DNA of 64,000 bases from Bacteroidetes bacterium 37-13 (GTDB lineage Bacteria > Bacteroidota > Bacteroidia > Chitinophagales > LD1). The position numbers and the translations under genes are program-made. Position 1 is the stretch's first letter. Each line of letters begins with the position of its first letter. The stretch is taken from contig MKTC01000013.1 of NCBI GenBank assembly GCA_001897535.1, positions 1 to 64,000 of the forward strand. The letters are read 5' to 3'. The notes beneath the pieces are model-generated. The model saw only the letters and a list, made by a program, of their open reading frames with translations, did not search any database and was not told where the DNA came from. Below are positions 9,393 to 17,249 of the stretch, piece by piece.

Positions 9393-9531
9393 AGGTTATG
9401 GTTTAGTGATAAAAACTCATCACCAAACACTGCGTAAATGGTCAGATAGGCACTAAACTTAATAGTGTACTTGTTGTATATACTCTATTTCAGAAAATTT
9501 GTTTCAGTATATATATCCTACGTATATTTTA

Positions 9532-10020
9532 CTATTTTATTTCGCCCCACAATCCGCGCTTATTTTCTCTTGCTTCTTGCTGTAATTTCACAAACTCTTT
9601 TGCGTGTTTTACATTAGGCGGAATGGTTAATACTGTTGCATAGCCGTTTTTTACCAAGGCTGCATTCACAAAAGTTCCATCTTCAAGATACACATAAGCA
9701 AGTGTTCTGCCATATTGGTCTTTAGAACTTACATCGTATTCAATACGTACATTTTTGCTGTTCAACAGTTGCTTTAAATAGGCTTTTGCTTCTTCGCCAT
9801 AATAACCAATTTCCTTTCTCCTCGATTTTTGAGTTTCGGGAGCATCTACTCCAATCAATCTAATTTTTTCTCCCTTTTCGGTTCCATTGTAAATCCAAAA
9901 AGTATCTCCATCTGAAACCTTTTTTACGGTATATGTTTTAGTAGCAGTTTTTTGCGGTTGCGGTTCAGAAACAGAACTGCACGAAACACTCAAGAGTAGT
10001 AATAAAAATGTAAATGTCAT
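9532..10020 (-). CDS. SNase-like (thermonuclease family) lipoprotein
   Basis: I chose the internal Met at 10020 because it gives a lipoprotein signal (MTFTFLLLLLSVSC, lipobox LSVSC), about 162 residues; the frame stays open upstream to 10053. The mature part is a staphylococcal-nuclease fold: KVSDGDTFWI, IRLIGVDAPET (catalytic Arg and Asp), YGEEAKAYLKQLL, YGRTLAYVYLEDG and NAALVKNGYA. The family cleaves DNA or RNA with Ca2+. By the signal it would be anchored in the envelope, suitable for scavenging nucleic acid. It stands alone on its strand. Confidence 0.87.
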   Translation of the reverse strand: MTFTFLLLLLSVSCSSVSEPQPQKTATKTYTVKKVSDGDTFWIYNGTEKGEKIRLIGVDAPETQKSRRKEIGYYGEEAKAYLKQLLNSKNVRIEYDVSSKDQYGRTLAYVYLEDGTFVNAALVKNGYATVLTIPPNVKHAKEFVKLQQEARENKRGLWGEIK

Positions 10021-10141
10021 TTTGGTTGAATAGGAAAACATCAGTTTAAACAAGTGAACTCAATAGTAATTTATGTTTGTAACATTGGTTGCAAAAATTA
10101 AGTGCTTTGTGCATTAGTTTAGCACACAAATAAATATAGTT

Positions 10142-10531
10142 ATGAGTTATACTTTTTCAAGGATAGTGAATACAGATTTTGCTACCGCAGTTGCAAACGT
10201 TACCGAAGAATTAAAAAAGGAAGGATTCGGCATTCTCACAGAAATTGATATTGCCGCTACTTTAAAAAAGAAATTAGATGTAGATTTTAGAGCCTATAAA
10301 ATTTTAGGTGCGTGCAATCCGCCATTTGCCTATCAAGCACTAATGGCTGAGGAAGAAATTGGCACCATGTTACCTTGCAATGTGATAGTGCAAGAAACAA
10401 AAGATGGCAAAGTGAAAGTGAGTGCCGTAGATCCAATTGCCTCAATGGCAGCAGTTAAAAACCCTGCATTGGAAAAAATTGCTGGTGAGGTTGCGGATAA
10501 ACTTCAAACAGTAATTCGGAATTTGGCATAA
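10142..10531 (+). CDS. DUF302 domain protein
   Basis: 129 residues, a single DUF302 domain covering almost the whole chain. Visible family features are the start YTFSRIVNTDF, the central FRAYKILGACNPPFAYQALMAE segment containing the conserved Cys and the Ala-rich helix, and LPCNVIVQE. The function is unsettled; members bind small ligands or occur beside redox and metal genes. There is no signal peptide, so a cytoplasmic place is likely. The gene is divergent from the SNase gene. Its last 28 bp overlap a convergent short frame. Confidence 0.85.
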   Translation: MSYTFSRIVNTDFATAVANVTEELKKEGFGILTEIDIAATLKKKLDVDFRAYKILGACNPPFAYQALMAEEEIGTMLPCNVIVQETKDGKVKVSAVDPIASMAAVKNPALEKIAGEVADKLQTVIRNLA

Positions 10532-10656
10532 TGTTTTTCCGCATAAATCAATAATTCATCAATAGGCAAAGCCCCGTTTAGCAACCAATCGCCAATTAAA
10601 GATACTTTGCCTTTTGTTTTTATTGTTTTGTCTTGAAAAACATTTTCGATTGTCAT
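10504..10656 (-). CDS. Possible short protein (50 residues), unknown
   Basis: ATG ACA ATC GAA starts a 50-codon frame ending TGA. The product, MTIENVFQDKTIKTKGKV then IGDWLLNGALPIDELLIYAEKH and a basic end, has normal amino-acid balance and codon use, which argues for real or formerly real coding. It overlaps the end of the DUF302 gene on the other strand by 28 bp. It could be a small gene or the front part of a truncated larger one. I do not recognise it. Confidence 0.4.
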   Translation of the reverse strand: MTIENVFQDKTIKTKGKVSLIGDWLLNGALPIDELLIYAEKHYAKFRITV

Positions 10657-10688
10657 GTTTTATATCAAAATTTTTTGTTGAAAAATTC

Positions 10689-11855
10689 CTACTCTTTCAC
10701 ATCTACTTTAACGCTATAATTTGGAAAAGCAGGGCTAATTCTTGCTAACTTTCCATCAGGCATATTCACTTTGTAGCAGGTAAAAACTTTGCTGGTATCG
10801 CAGCGATAATCTGGGCGGTAGTAATCGGTAGAAACTATTTGAGCACCGCTTGCAAAAGCTGCATTGGCTTGGGAATGGTCATCGTTTTTGGCAAAGGAAA
10901 TATTATCATCGGCACGGGTGCGAACCATAAAACCTTGCTTTATTAAATTTGTAATTTCTGTTTCGTTTCCAATTGGCGAGTTGCGGATAACGAATGCTGC
11001 ATCGGCTTCGTTTGGCTCTGCGAACACAAACATTGCTCTGCCTTCCAAAGTTGTTTTTCCTGCGCGGTAGGCATCAGTTCCTTCGCCATTTGTAACGAAC
11101 ATAATTTTGCCGCGTGCTTCGCCTAAAGTTGGCCAATTATTAGCCAAAGCGGCTTCGCGTAAAGTGCTGTAATTGCCTCTAAATTTATCGGGCGTAATTA
11201 CTTTATCCAAATTTGCACCAAATACTGCTTTTATTTCTGCGTCTAAATCATCAATAGCTTGCGGTGTGTATGGCAAGCCTTTCACAAAACCTGTAACCGG
11301 CAAATAATCTGCTGCGGTTTCTTTTTTTGTTTCAATATAAATTACAATTGGCAAATGGCGCGGATGTGCTTCAGACCAACTTTTTACGGTTTGCAATGCT
11401 TGCTTAAAAGTATAGTAGTTTGTATTGAAATCAATATCAGGAATGTGTAAAATTTTGTAGCCTTTATCTTTTAATTCAGGAATGCCTGATTCTGGATTTT
11501 CACCAATTAAAGACATTCCGCCTCGGCTGTAATATCGTCCGCCATCGGGGTCGTAATAAATATCTAATTCAATGCTGCGCACGCCATAAGTATCAAACTG
11601 GTCGGGCAATGGAATATGTGTGTAATCTAAGTCCTCCGGATCTAAACTTGCAGGCAAAGAACCTTTAAGTGAAATTAAGCCATCGAGTATAGGTTGGTAG
11701 GTTCTTTTGCGATAGCTGTTGTGGCTGGCTAAAACTTGTACTTTGTTCATCTTCACCGTGTCCCAAGCGGTGTCTGCGGCATTGGAGGTTACATCTTTTT
11801 TACAGCCCGCTGTGGCAAATAGCAATCCTGCCAACACAATACATATGTTTTTCAT
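10689..11855 (-). CDS. Ca2+-dependent phosphoinositide-specific phospholipase C-like lipoprotein
   Basis: 388 residues with a lipoprotein signal (MKNICIVLAGLLFATAGC). The catalytic barrel opens with ASHNSYRKR, carrying the first active-site His, and continues with RSIELDIYYDP (metal-binding Glu/Asp) and HIPDIDFNTNYYTF with the second His. A TIM-barrel strand IVIYIETKKE and a late TRADD segment follow. This is the PI-PLC-like C1 family found in many Bacteroidota. The substrate may be a phosphodiester lipid head group, but family members are poorly characterised. It has no cotranscribed neighbour. Confidence 0.82.
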   Translation of the reverse strand: MKNICIVLAGLLFATAGCKKDVTSNAADTAWDTVKMNKVQVLASHNSYRKRTYQPILDGLISLKGSLPASLDPEDLDYTHIPLPDQFDTYGVRSIELDIYYDPDGGRYYSRGGMSLIGENPESGIPELKDKGYKILHIPDIDFNTNYYTFKQALQTVKSWSEAHPRHLPIVIYIETKKETAADYLPVTGFVKGLPYTPQAIDDLDAEIKAVFGANLDKVITPDKFRGNYSTLREAALANNWPTLGEARGKIMFVTNGEGTDAYRAGKTTLEGRAMFVFAEPNEADAAFVIRNSPIGNETEITNLIKQGFMVRTRADDNISFAKNDDHSQANAAFASGAQIVSTDYYRPDYRCDTSKVFTCYKVNMPDGKLARISPAFPNYSVKVDVKE

Positions 11856-12028
11856 GCTAAATTTTAATTGTTTTAAAATACACTAAATAATTTTCCGATA
11901 AAAACAGTTTTCCTCACAAAGCAAGAAAAATTACTTTATACATTTTGCTAAAAATTTCAGTTGCAGAAAAATAATTAGCACAAGCAGTTGCCCTTTTTCG
12001 TATTCATTCCACTTTGGAACGTTAAACA

Positions 12029-12064
12029 TTTTGTAACTTATTAAAATATATTCACTCAAATTTG
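12029..12064 (+). promoter_or_regulatory. Candidate Bacteroidota-type promoter for aroK
   Basis: TTTTG (12029-12033) and CAAATTTG (12057-12064) resemble the -33 TTTG and -7 TAnnTTTG boxes, separated by 23 bp. One base of the -7 box differs. It ends 19 bp before the aroK start codon. Pattern match only. Confidence 0.35.
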
Positions 12065-12083
12065 TGTAAACAAGCACTAAAAT

Positions 12084-12626
12084 ATGAAACCAGTTTTTGT
12101 CGTTGGTTTTATGGGCTCCGGCAAAACCGGATGGGGAAAGCGACTCGCCAATACACTAAAATTGGAGTTTGTAGATTTAGATTGGGAAATAGAAAAGAGA
12201 ATAAAGAAAAGCATTTCGGAATTGGTGCTTGAAGAAGGTATTGAAGAGTTTAGAATTATAGAACACGATGTATTGCTTTCGCTGAACTATGAAGATAAAT
12301 TAGTTGCCACAGGTGGAGGCACGCCTTGTTTTTACGATAACATGGAATACATAAATTCCTTAGGCACAACTGTTTTTTTTGATGTGAGTGAAGAAATTCT
12401 TTATAGCCGATTGCGAAGCCAAGAGCATCGCGACCGCCCGTTAATTGCAAGCCTTTCGGGCGAAGAATTACGCGATTTTATTGCAAAAAGTTTAGAGCAG
12501 CGAAGACCTTTTTACGAGCAAGCCAATTTAATTTTTAATCCGGTGAAAACCAGTATTGATGCTATGGCAAAAGAAATTATTGCTTACGATGGAAGTTTCA
12601 ATGCTTCAATGGTTAAGATTGAATAA
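12084..12626 (+). CDS. aroK: Shikimate kinase
   Basis: 180 residues, standard length. The P-loop GFMGSGKTGWGKRLA lies at residues 8-22, DLDWEIE carries the Asp that binds shikimate and Mg2+, the FRIIEHDVL segment carries the substrate Arg, and ATGGGTPC is the conserved Gly loop. RDRPLI in the lid region completes the set. It phosphorylates shikimate at the 3-OH with ATP in the aromatic amino acid pathway, in the cytoplasm. Its TAA stop lies inside the left 5-bp duplication of a small inverted-repeat element that follows. Confidence 0.95.
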   Translation: MKPVFVVGFMGSGKTGWGKRLANTLKLEFVDLDWEIEKRIKKSISELVLEEGIEEFRIIEHDVLLSLNYEDKLVATGGGTPCFYDNMEYINSLGTTVFFDVSEEILYSRLRSQEHRDRPLIASLSGEELRDFIAKSLEQRRPFYEQANLIFNPVKTSIDAMAKEIIAYDGSFNASMVKIE

Positions 12627-12786
12627 TCCCAGATTTTGCAGTAGATTCTTTGCTACGATAAAACACTACTTTATATCTGCTTCAACTGTTCAAAAAACAT
12701 AATTCATTATGCTTTTATCGCAGTTTTGCAGCTTATTTTGTATTATTTCATCTCGCTTAAATTTCTACTGCAAAATTTGGGATAAT
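12623..12786. mobile_element. MITE-like element A (154 bp) with 5-bp target duplications
   Basis: The element proper is 12628-12781. Its ends are 18-bp inverted repeats, CCCAGATTTTGCAGTAGA at the left and CCCAAATTTTGCAGTAGA (read inward) at the right, with one mismatch. ATAAT is duplicated directly outside both ends (12623-12627 and 12782-12786). The inside is AT-rich and has no reading frame. A second element with related ends and its own different 5-bp duplication lies at 30382-30562, which supports mobility. The left duplication contains the aroK stop codon. It sits between convergent genes, so it may also act as a terminator-like structure. Confidence 0.65.
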
Positions 12787-12811
12787 TGAATGGCGGTATA
12801 GCTTTGAAAGA

Positions 12812-13687
12812 TTACTCTTTTCCTTCGTGCTTCCAGCGCTTGTGGCTCCAAAGCCAATCGTGAGGAGATTTTTTAATTTGTGTTTCTAACAAAGCCGCAA
12901 ATTGCGTGGTAATTTCTTCTGCCGAAAGTTTCTTTTGGCTATTGGTAATTGGCACTAATTCTATTTGATAAAAACCTCTTTCGGTTTGCACTACTTTCAC
13001 AAACAAAACTTCGCAATCGTTTGCTACGGCATAGCGCGCTGCACCCGAAAAAAATGGCAATCTACTATTTAAAAAATCGCACCAAACTGCGCCTTGTAAA
13101 CCTCTTGGCGATTGGTCGGCAACGTATAAGTGGATTGTTTTTTGTGCTTGTTTTTGTTTGTAATATTGGATAAAACCTTTGCCACGCATGCTCACTAATT
13201 TCATTCCAAATCGTTCGCGGTTGCGCTTTATCCAATTGTCCCAATGCTTATTGTTTGGTGGATTGTAGAGCGCCAGCATTTGTGGATAATCGGTAACAAG
13301 ACTTGCGGTTAAGCCAGCCCATTCCCATGAGCCGCAATGCCCCAAAAGCGCTACAATGCTTCGGTTTTCGCTGCTCCATTTTTCTACAATGCTTAAATCT
13401 TTTACGGTGCAGCGCTTTAGTATTTCTTGTTTTGAAATTCCAATTGCCATAATGCTTTCGGCAATTCTTTCACCCAATATTTTGTAGAATGAATTTGCAG
13501 TGGAGTTTACTTCTTCAGTAGAAAAATTTGGAAATGCTTTTTGAATATTTGAGCGTACTGTTCTTTTTCGATAACCGATAATTTTATTCAACAAAAAACC
13601 AATGCCATCTCCAATGCCGAATAATGTTTTTGCCGGCAGCTTTGCAATTAGCCAAAGCAAGGGAGAAAGCAAGTAGTAGCTGAACAT
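12812..13687 (-). CDS. LpxL/HtrB-family lysophospholipid acyltransferase
   Basis: 291 residues with one N-terminal membrane helix (YYLLSPLLWLIAKLP). The catalytic H-x4-D/E motif appears as GHCGSWEW near residue 116, and later family segments include VADQSPRG and the FFSGAARYA stretch. The C-terminus WLWSHKRWK is typical. This family transfers acyl chains to lipid A precursors or related lipids at the inner membrane. Which acceptor this one uses is not clear. It begins immediately after the PhoD-like gene ends (start and stop adjoining), so the two are probably one transcript. Confidence 0.88.
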   Translation of the reverse strand: MFSYYLLSPLLWLIAKLPAKTLFGIGDGIGFLLNKIIGYRKRTVRSNIQKAFPNFSTEEVNSTANSFYKILGERIAESIMAIGISKQEILKRCTVKDLSIVEKWSSENRSIVALLGHCGSWEWAGLTASLVTDYPQMLALYNPPNNKHWDNWIKRNRERFGMKLVSMRGKGFIQYYKQKQAQKTIHLYVADQSPRGLQGAVWCDFLNSRLPFFSGAARYAVANDCEVLFVKVVQTERGFYQIELVPITNSQKKLSAEEITTQFAALLETQIKKSPHDWLWSHKRWKHEGKE

Positions 13688-15024
13688 TATGGTTTAGAAA
13701 GTTCGTTTTGGTTGATGCTGTAAACCCATTTACGCTTGCCGTTTCGTTTAAAATTTTCTAAAGTGCAAATTCTGTTTCCTGCTTCACCACTTATGGAAAT
13801 TCTTCCAAAGTTATGCCCCAATTTTTTGGTGCCCGGAATTCGCAATGGGTTTTTGTTTAGCCCAACCAAGCGAACCGGAAGAGGGACGGAAGTAAGAGAA
13901 GAGCAAGTGTAATCGTACATTGGATAGCCGTTCCAATCTTTTTTGCAGAGTTCAGAAAAGTGCATATCTCCGGTTAAAAACATAGTGCCTTTAATATTGT
14001 TATCAGCAATAAAATCAAGCAAATCTCTGCGCTCACGGTCATAATCAATATACTTTTCACCAAATCTTTTTTCGCTAATAACTTGCGAGCCAATAACGAT
14101 AAATTTGAAAGTAGCTTGACTCGTTTGCAGTTGTTGTTTCAGCCAAAGTATTTGAGTTTCGCCCAGAAATGAACCTGCGGTATCGGCATGTGGCGCTTTA
14201 AAATATCGATTGTCGGTAACAAAGAAATCGGCATCGTAATAGCTATACTTAAAGTAGTTTCCGTAAAGCGCCTGATTTTCGGGATAAGTGTTTGGCCAAA
14301 AGCCTTTAAAAATCTTTAGCGAAGTATCTTTTAAATGCCAATCGGAGCCTGCATTGTTTGGACCAAAATCATGGTCGTCCCAACCAGCAACATTGGGTTG
14401 GTTGGCTAAAAAACGATTTAATTTTTTGAATCTGCTGCGCATTTTCATGTTTCGCTTAAACATGTTGTTGTAGTTTTTGTGGTCTTTCCAAAGTAGATAA
14501 ACATTGTCGCCCATCCACAGCATAAAATCGGCATTTTTATCTTTCATTCGGTTTAAGATAAAAGCCTTGAAACCAGGATAAAAAATGCGTGGTAAGCCTG
14601 TTTCTAAAAGCAGGCAAGAGCCTAATAAAAAGTTGAAGTTTTGTGTTTCTTCGGTTAAGGGTGTTTTAAATCCATAGCGAACTTCTTTGCCCCAGCCATC
14701 AATTTCAATAATGATGTTGTAGTAATGCCCGGGCTCTAATTTTTCAAACTGCATGGTAAGCGCAACTTGCCCTTTAGGTCCGGCAATATGCGATTCTGCA
14801 AGTGGGTAAAAAATCTTCTTTGCAGTGGTGTCCATTAAAATTAAAGTGTTCTTTCCCGTTCCTCTATAGCCAATCCAAACTTTTGCACTTGTTGGCGTTA
14901 CTGAACCAACCACCGGACCAGCCAAAAGTTTAGGTTTTTGTTGTGCTTGAAGCGAAAATGAAATAAATAGGAAGCAGAAAAAGAAAATGAAATTTAGTCG
15001 GGCGGAAGCGGAAAAATTATTCAT
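13687..15024 (-). CDS. PhoD-like alkaline phosphatase/phosphodiesterase, exported
   Basis: I start at the internal Met (15024) because it directly precedes a good signal peptide (FIFFFCFLFISFSLQAQ); the frame is open to 15048. An N-terminal fibronectin-like domain (GPVVGSVTPTSAKVWI) precedes the metallophosphatase domain with WMGDNVYL, WDDHDFGPNN, an aromatic-rich middle and TGDMHFSE. This matches the PhoD-like family, which hydrolyses phosphomono- or diesters using Fe/Ca. It is periplasmic or outer-surface. The start overlaps the 3' end of purE by 8 bp, implying a purE-phoD-acyltransferase transcript. Confidence 0.87.
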   Translation of the reverse strand: MNNFSASARLNFIFFFCFLFISFSLQAQQKPKLLAGPVVGSVTPTSAKVWIGYRGTGKNTLILMDTTAKKIFYPLAESHIAGPKGQVALTMQFEKLEPGHYYNIIIEIDGWGKEVRYGFKTPLTEETQNFNFLLGSCLLLETGLPRIFYPGFKAFILNRMKDKNADFMLWMGDNVYLLWKDHKNYNNMFKRNMKMRSRFKKLNRFLANQPNVAGWDDHDFGPNNAGSDWHLKDTSLKIFKGFWPNTYPENQALYGNYFKYSYYDADFFVTDNRYFKAPHADTAGSFLGETQILWLKQQLQTSQATFKFIVIGSQVISEKRFGEKYIDYDRERRDLLDFIADNNIKGTMFLTGDMHFSELCKKDWNGYPMYDYTCSSLTSVPLPVRLVGLNKNPLRIPGTKKLGHNFGRISISGEAGNRICTLENFKRNGKRKWVYSINQNELSKP

Positions 15025-15532
15025 CGAAATTATTGTTGTAGCCTGCAATTTTTAGTTCACGAACGGAGTAAAGCACTTTATCTGCTAATTCCTTTTTATA
15101 GGTTTCTAATTTATTGTAAACAGTTTTATCGCTTGCGCCAATAATTTGTGCCGCCAATATTCCGGCATTTTTAGCGCCATCTAAAGCTACAGTGGCAACC
15201 GGTACACCTGCGGGCATTTGCAAAATAGAAAGTACAGAATCCCAGCCATCAATAGAATTTGATGATTTTATTGGCACGCCAATTACGGGCAAAGCAGTAA
15301 CAGAGGCAATCATTCCGGGTAAATGTGCTGCACCGCCTGCTCCGGCAATTACTACCTTTAAACCTCTGCTTGCAGCAGTAGAAGCATATTCAATTAAACG
15401 TTGTGGTGTTCTGTGTGCGCTCACAATTGTTGTTTCAAAAGGGATTTGCAATTCTTGTAAAATATCAACGGCAGCTTGCATTACGCGTAAATCGCTTTGG
15501 CTGCCCATCACCACACCTACCAATGGCATCAT
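15017..15532 (-). CDS. purE: N5-carboxyaminoimidazole ribonucleotide mutase
   Basis: 171 residues. Class I PurE signatures are all present: VMGSQSDLRVM at the N-terminus, SAHRTPQR with the catalytic His, IAGAGGAAHLPGM, PVIGVPIKS and LLSI-type helix QMPAGVPVATV. It moves the carboxylate from N5 to C4 of AIR in purine synthesis. purK is not next to it here. It is the first gene of a likely transcript with the phosphatase and acyltransferase; that grouping has no obvious metabolic logic. Confidence 0.95.
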   Translation of the reverse strand: MMPLVGVVMGSQSDLRVMQAAVDILQELQIPFETTIVSAHRTPQRLIEYASTAASRGLKVVIAGAGGAAHLPGMIASVTALPVIGVPIKSSNSIDGWDSVLSILQMPAGVPVATVALDGAKNAGILAAQIIGASDKTVYNKLETYKKELADKVLYSVRELKIAGYNNNFDE

Positions 15533-15880
15533 TTTGCTGTTTTTTAATTGTGTGCCAAACCTAAGTTTTAAAATGAATTTAAGCTTAGGTTTTTTACTAT
15601 TTTTTTATGTTTTTAAATGAAACTTCACCAAATCAATGACGATAAACAAAAAGGTGCTTCGCGCTAAAAAGACGCTGAACAAGGCTTTGAAATTTTGCTT
15701 TTTTTAAGTTTTTTATCAACGCTTTTGTGTGGATAAGTGCCCAAGCTAAGGTGGTTAAAAGAATAGCGATTGTACCTTAGAATAATAGTAAATATGAGGC
15801 AGGAGCAAAATTTTTACGCAAATACTTTTGGTATTTCAAGATGTGATACCATATTTGCGCGGCTAAATTTTGACAATTAG
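15533..15880. other. Divergent promoter region between purE and actA
   Basis: 348 bp without a gene. Left part: CAAACCTA (15556-15563), which reads TAGGTTTG on the minus strand and matches the -7 box, 24 bp from the purE start. The same bases form the left arm of a hairpin, AAACCTAAG (15557-15565) with CTTAGGTTT (15584-15592). Right part: the candidate actA promoter at 15827-15857. The middle (about 15600-15820) shows nothing I can name. Confidence 0.5.
15827..15857 (+). promoter_or_regulatory. Candidate promoter of the act/cta respiratory operon
   Basis: TTTG at 15827-15830 and CATATTTG at 15850-15857 are separated by exactly 19 bp, the usual spacing for Bacteroidota sigma factors; the -7 box differs from TAnnTTTG at one base. 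Transcription would begin about 17 bp before the actA ATG. Confidence 0.5.
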
Positions 15881-17179
15881 ATGACAAATCTGTATTGGTG
15901 GTCGAATGACCGTATAAACAAAAAACAGGGTATAAGCTTATACTCGTTGGCATTTACTGCCTTATTACTATTGTTTTCAACACTATCGTTTTCGCAAGCT
16001 CCGGATCCTGCTGATATTGCTGCGGGCAAGGCTTTGTTTAAGGCAAATTGTGCTGCATGTCACAATCCAACCCAAAACGGAACCGGTCCTGCTTTGAAAG
16101 GCGTATTGGCGCGTTGGGAAGCTGCCGGAGATTACAAAGGTAAAACCGGAAAGCAGATGTTGCATGAATGGATTCGTAACTGGAACACTCCAGTTAAAGA
16201 AGGCTATCCTCATGCTATTGAAATGAGCAATTGGTCGCCTTCGCAAATGACCTTGTTCCCTGCGTTGAAAGATGACGAAATAGATAAAATTTTATTGTAC
16301 GTAGATAATTCTGATGTGAAACCTGCGGGCGCTGCTACAGCAGGCGCACAAGGTGCTGCTCCTGCAGCAGAAACAGGTGCTAAAGCTCCGGCAATGGCTA
16401 TCTATTTGTTCTTGGGGATTTTAGTTGCTTTAGTGGTTATTTTAGTTTCAGTTACAAGTAAATTAAATAATGTTCTTGCAGCTAAAAATGGCGAAGAAGT
16501 TAAGCTTAGTACACCTTTTTGGAAAAGCAGAAAACTTTTAGCAACACTAATTATTTTAGCTACTATTTTTGTTTTCTATAATTTAGTTGATGGCGCAATT
16601 CACTTAGGTCGCCAGCAAGGCTATCAACCAGCTCAGCCAATTAAATTCTCGCACCAATTGCATGCCGGAAAGCATAAAATTGAATGCCAATACTGTCATA
16701 GCACAGCCGCACAAGGTAAACACAGCAATATTCCTTCGGTAAATACTTGTATGAATTGCCATAAAAATGTTCAGAAAGGACCAGAATTCGGCACTACAGA
16801 AATTGCAAAAATTTATGCAGCTGCGGGTTGGGATCCTGACCAAGGGAAATATGTAAACGAGCCAAAACCAATTGAGTGGGTTCGTATTCACAACTTGCCT
16901 GAACACGTTTACTTTAACCACGCACAACACGTAAATGCAGGTAAAATTGCTTGCCAAAACTGCCACGGTCCGGTTGAAGAAATGAAAGAGGTTTATCAAT
17001 TTGCGCCACTTTCAATGGGTTGGTGTATCAATTGCCACCGCAATACAGAAGTACAGTTTGCTAACAACAACTATTATTCAATTTACGAAAAAATTCATGA
17101 AGAATTAAAGAGTAAAAAGTTGGATAAGGTTACTGTAGAAACAATAGGAGGAACCGAGTGTCAAAAATGTCACTACTAA
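15881..17179 (+). CDS. actA: Alternative complex III subunit ActA, multihaem cytochrome c
   Basis: 432 residues with six CxxCH haem motifs: one at residue 57 in an N-terminal monohaem domain (CAACH), and five at about 269-429 (CQYCH, CMNCH, CQNCH, CINCH, CQKCH). A signal-like helix is at 20-40. After an Ala-rich linker, two membrane helices occur near 173-195 and 217-237. ActA of alternative complex III is classically described as a pentahaem protein; here a single-haem domain is fused in front. It passes electrons from the iron-sulfur subunit towards the terminal oxidase on the periplasmic side. First gene of the operon. Confidence 0.92.
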   Translation: MTNLYWWSNDRINKKQGISLYSLAFTALLLLFSTLSFSQAPDPADIAAGKALFKANCAACHNPTQNGTGPALKGVLARWEAAGDYKGKTGKQMLHEWIRNWNTPVKEGYPHAIEMSNWSPSQMTLFPALKDDEIDKILLYVDNSDVKPAGAATAGAQGAAPAAETGAKAPAMAIYLFLGILVALVVILVSVTSKLNNVLAAKNGEEVKLSTPFWKSRKLLATLIILATIFVFYNLVDGAIHLGRQQGYQPAQPIKFSHQLHAGKHKIECQYCHSTAAQGKHSNIPSVNTCMNCHKNVQKGPEFGTTEIAKIYAAAGWDPDQGKYVNEPKPIEWVRIHNLPEHVYFNHAQHVNAGKIACQNCHGPVEEMKEVYQFAPLSMGWCINCHRNTEVQFANNNYYSIYEKIHEELKSKKLDKVTVETIGGTECQKCHY

Positions 17180-17249
17180 AAATTTAAAGCTAATCGTAAT
17201 TTAAAATACATTATCAAACTAAATCACCCTTCGGGTTAAAAGTTTAAAC

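Noticed and set aside
9259-9456. Plus-strand frame of 65 codons near clpS
   Set aside because: It lies across the minus-strand small secreted peptide, whose signal peptide is convincing; the plus-strand product has no coherent features.
15557-15592. Hairpin upstream of purE as a terminator
   Set aside because: It has a T-run on the plus strand, but no plus-strand gene ends before it, and its left arm overlaps a good -7 box for purE. An attenuator is possible but unsupported.
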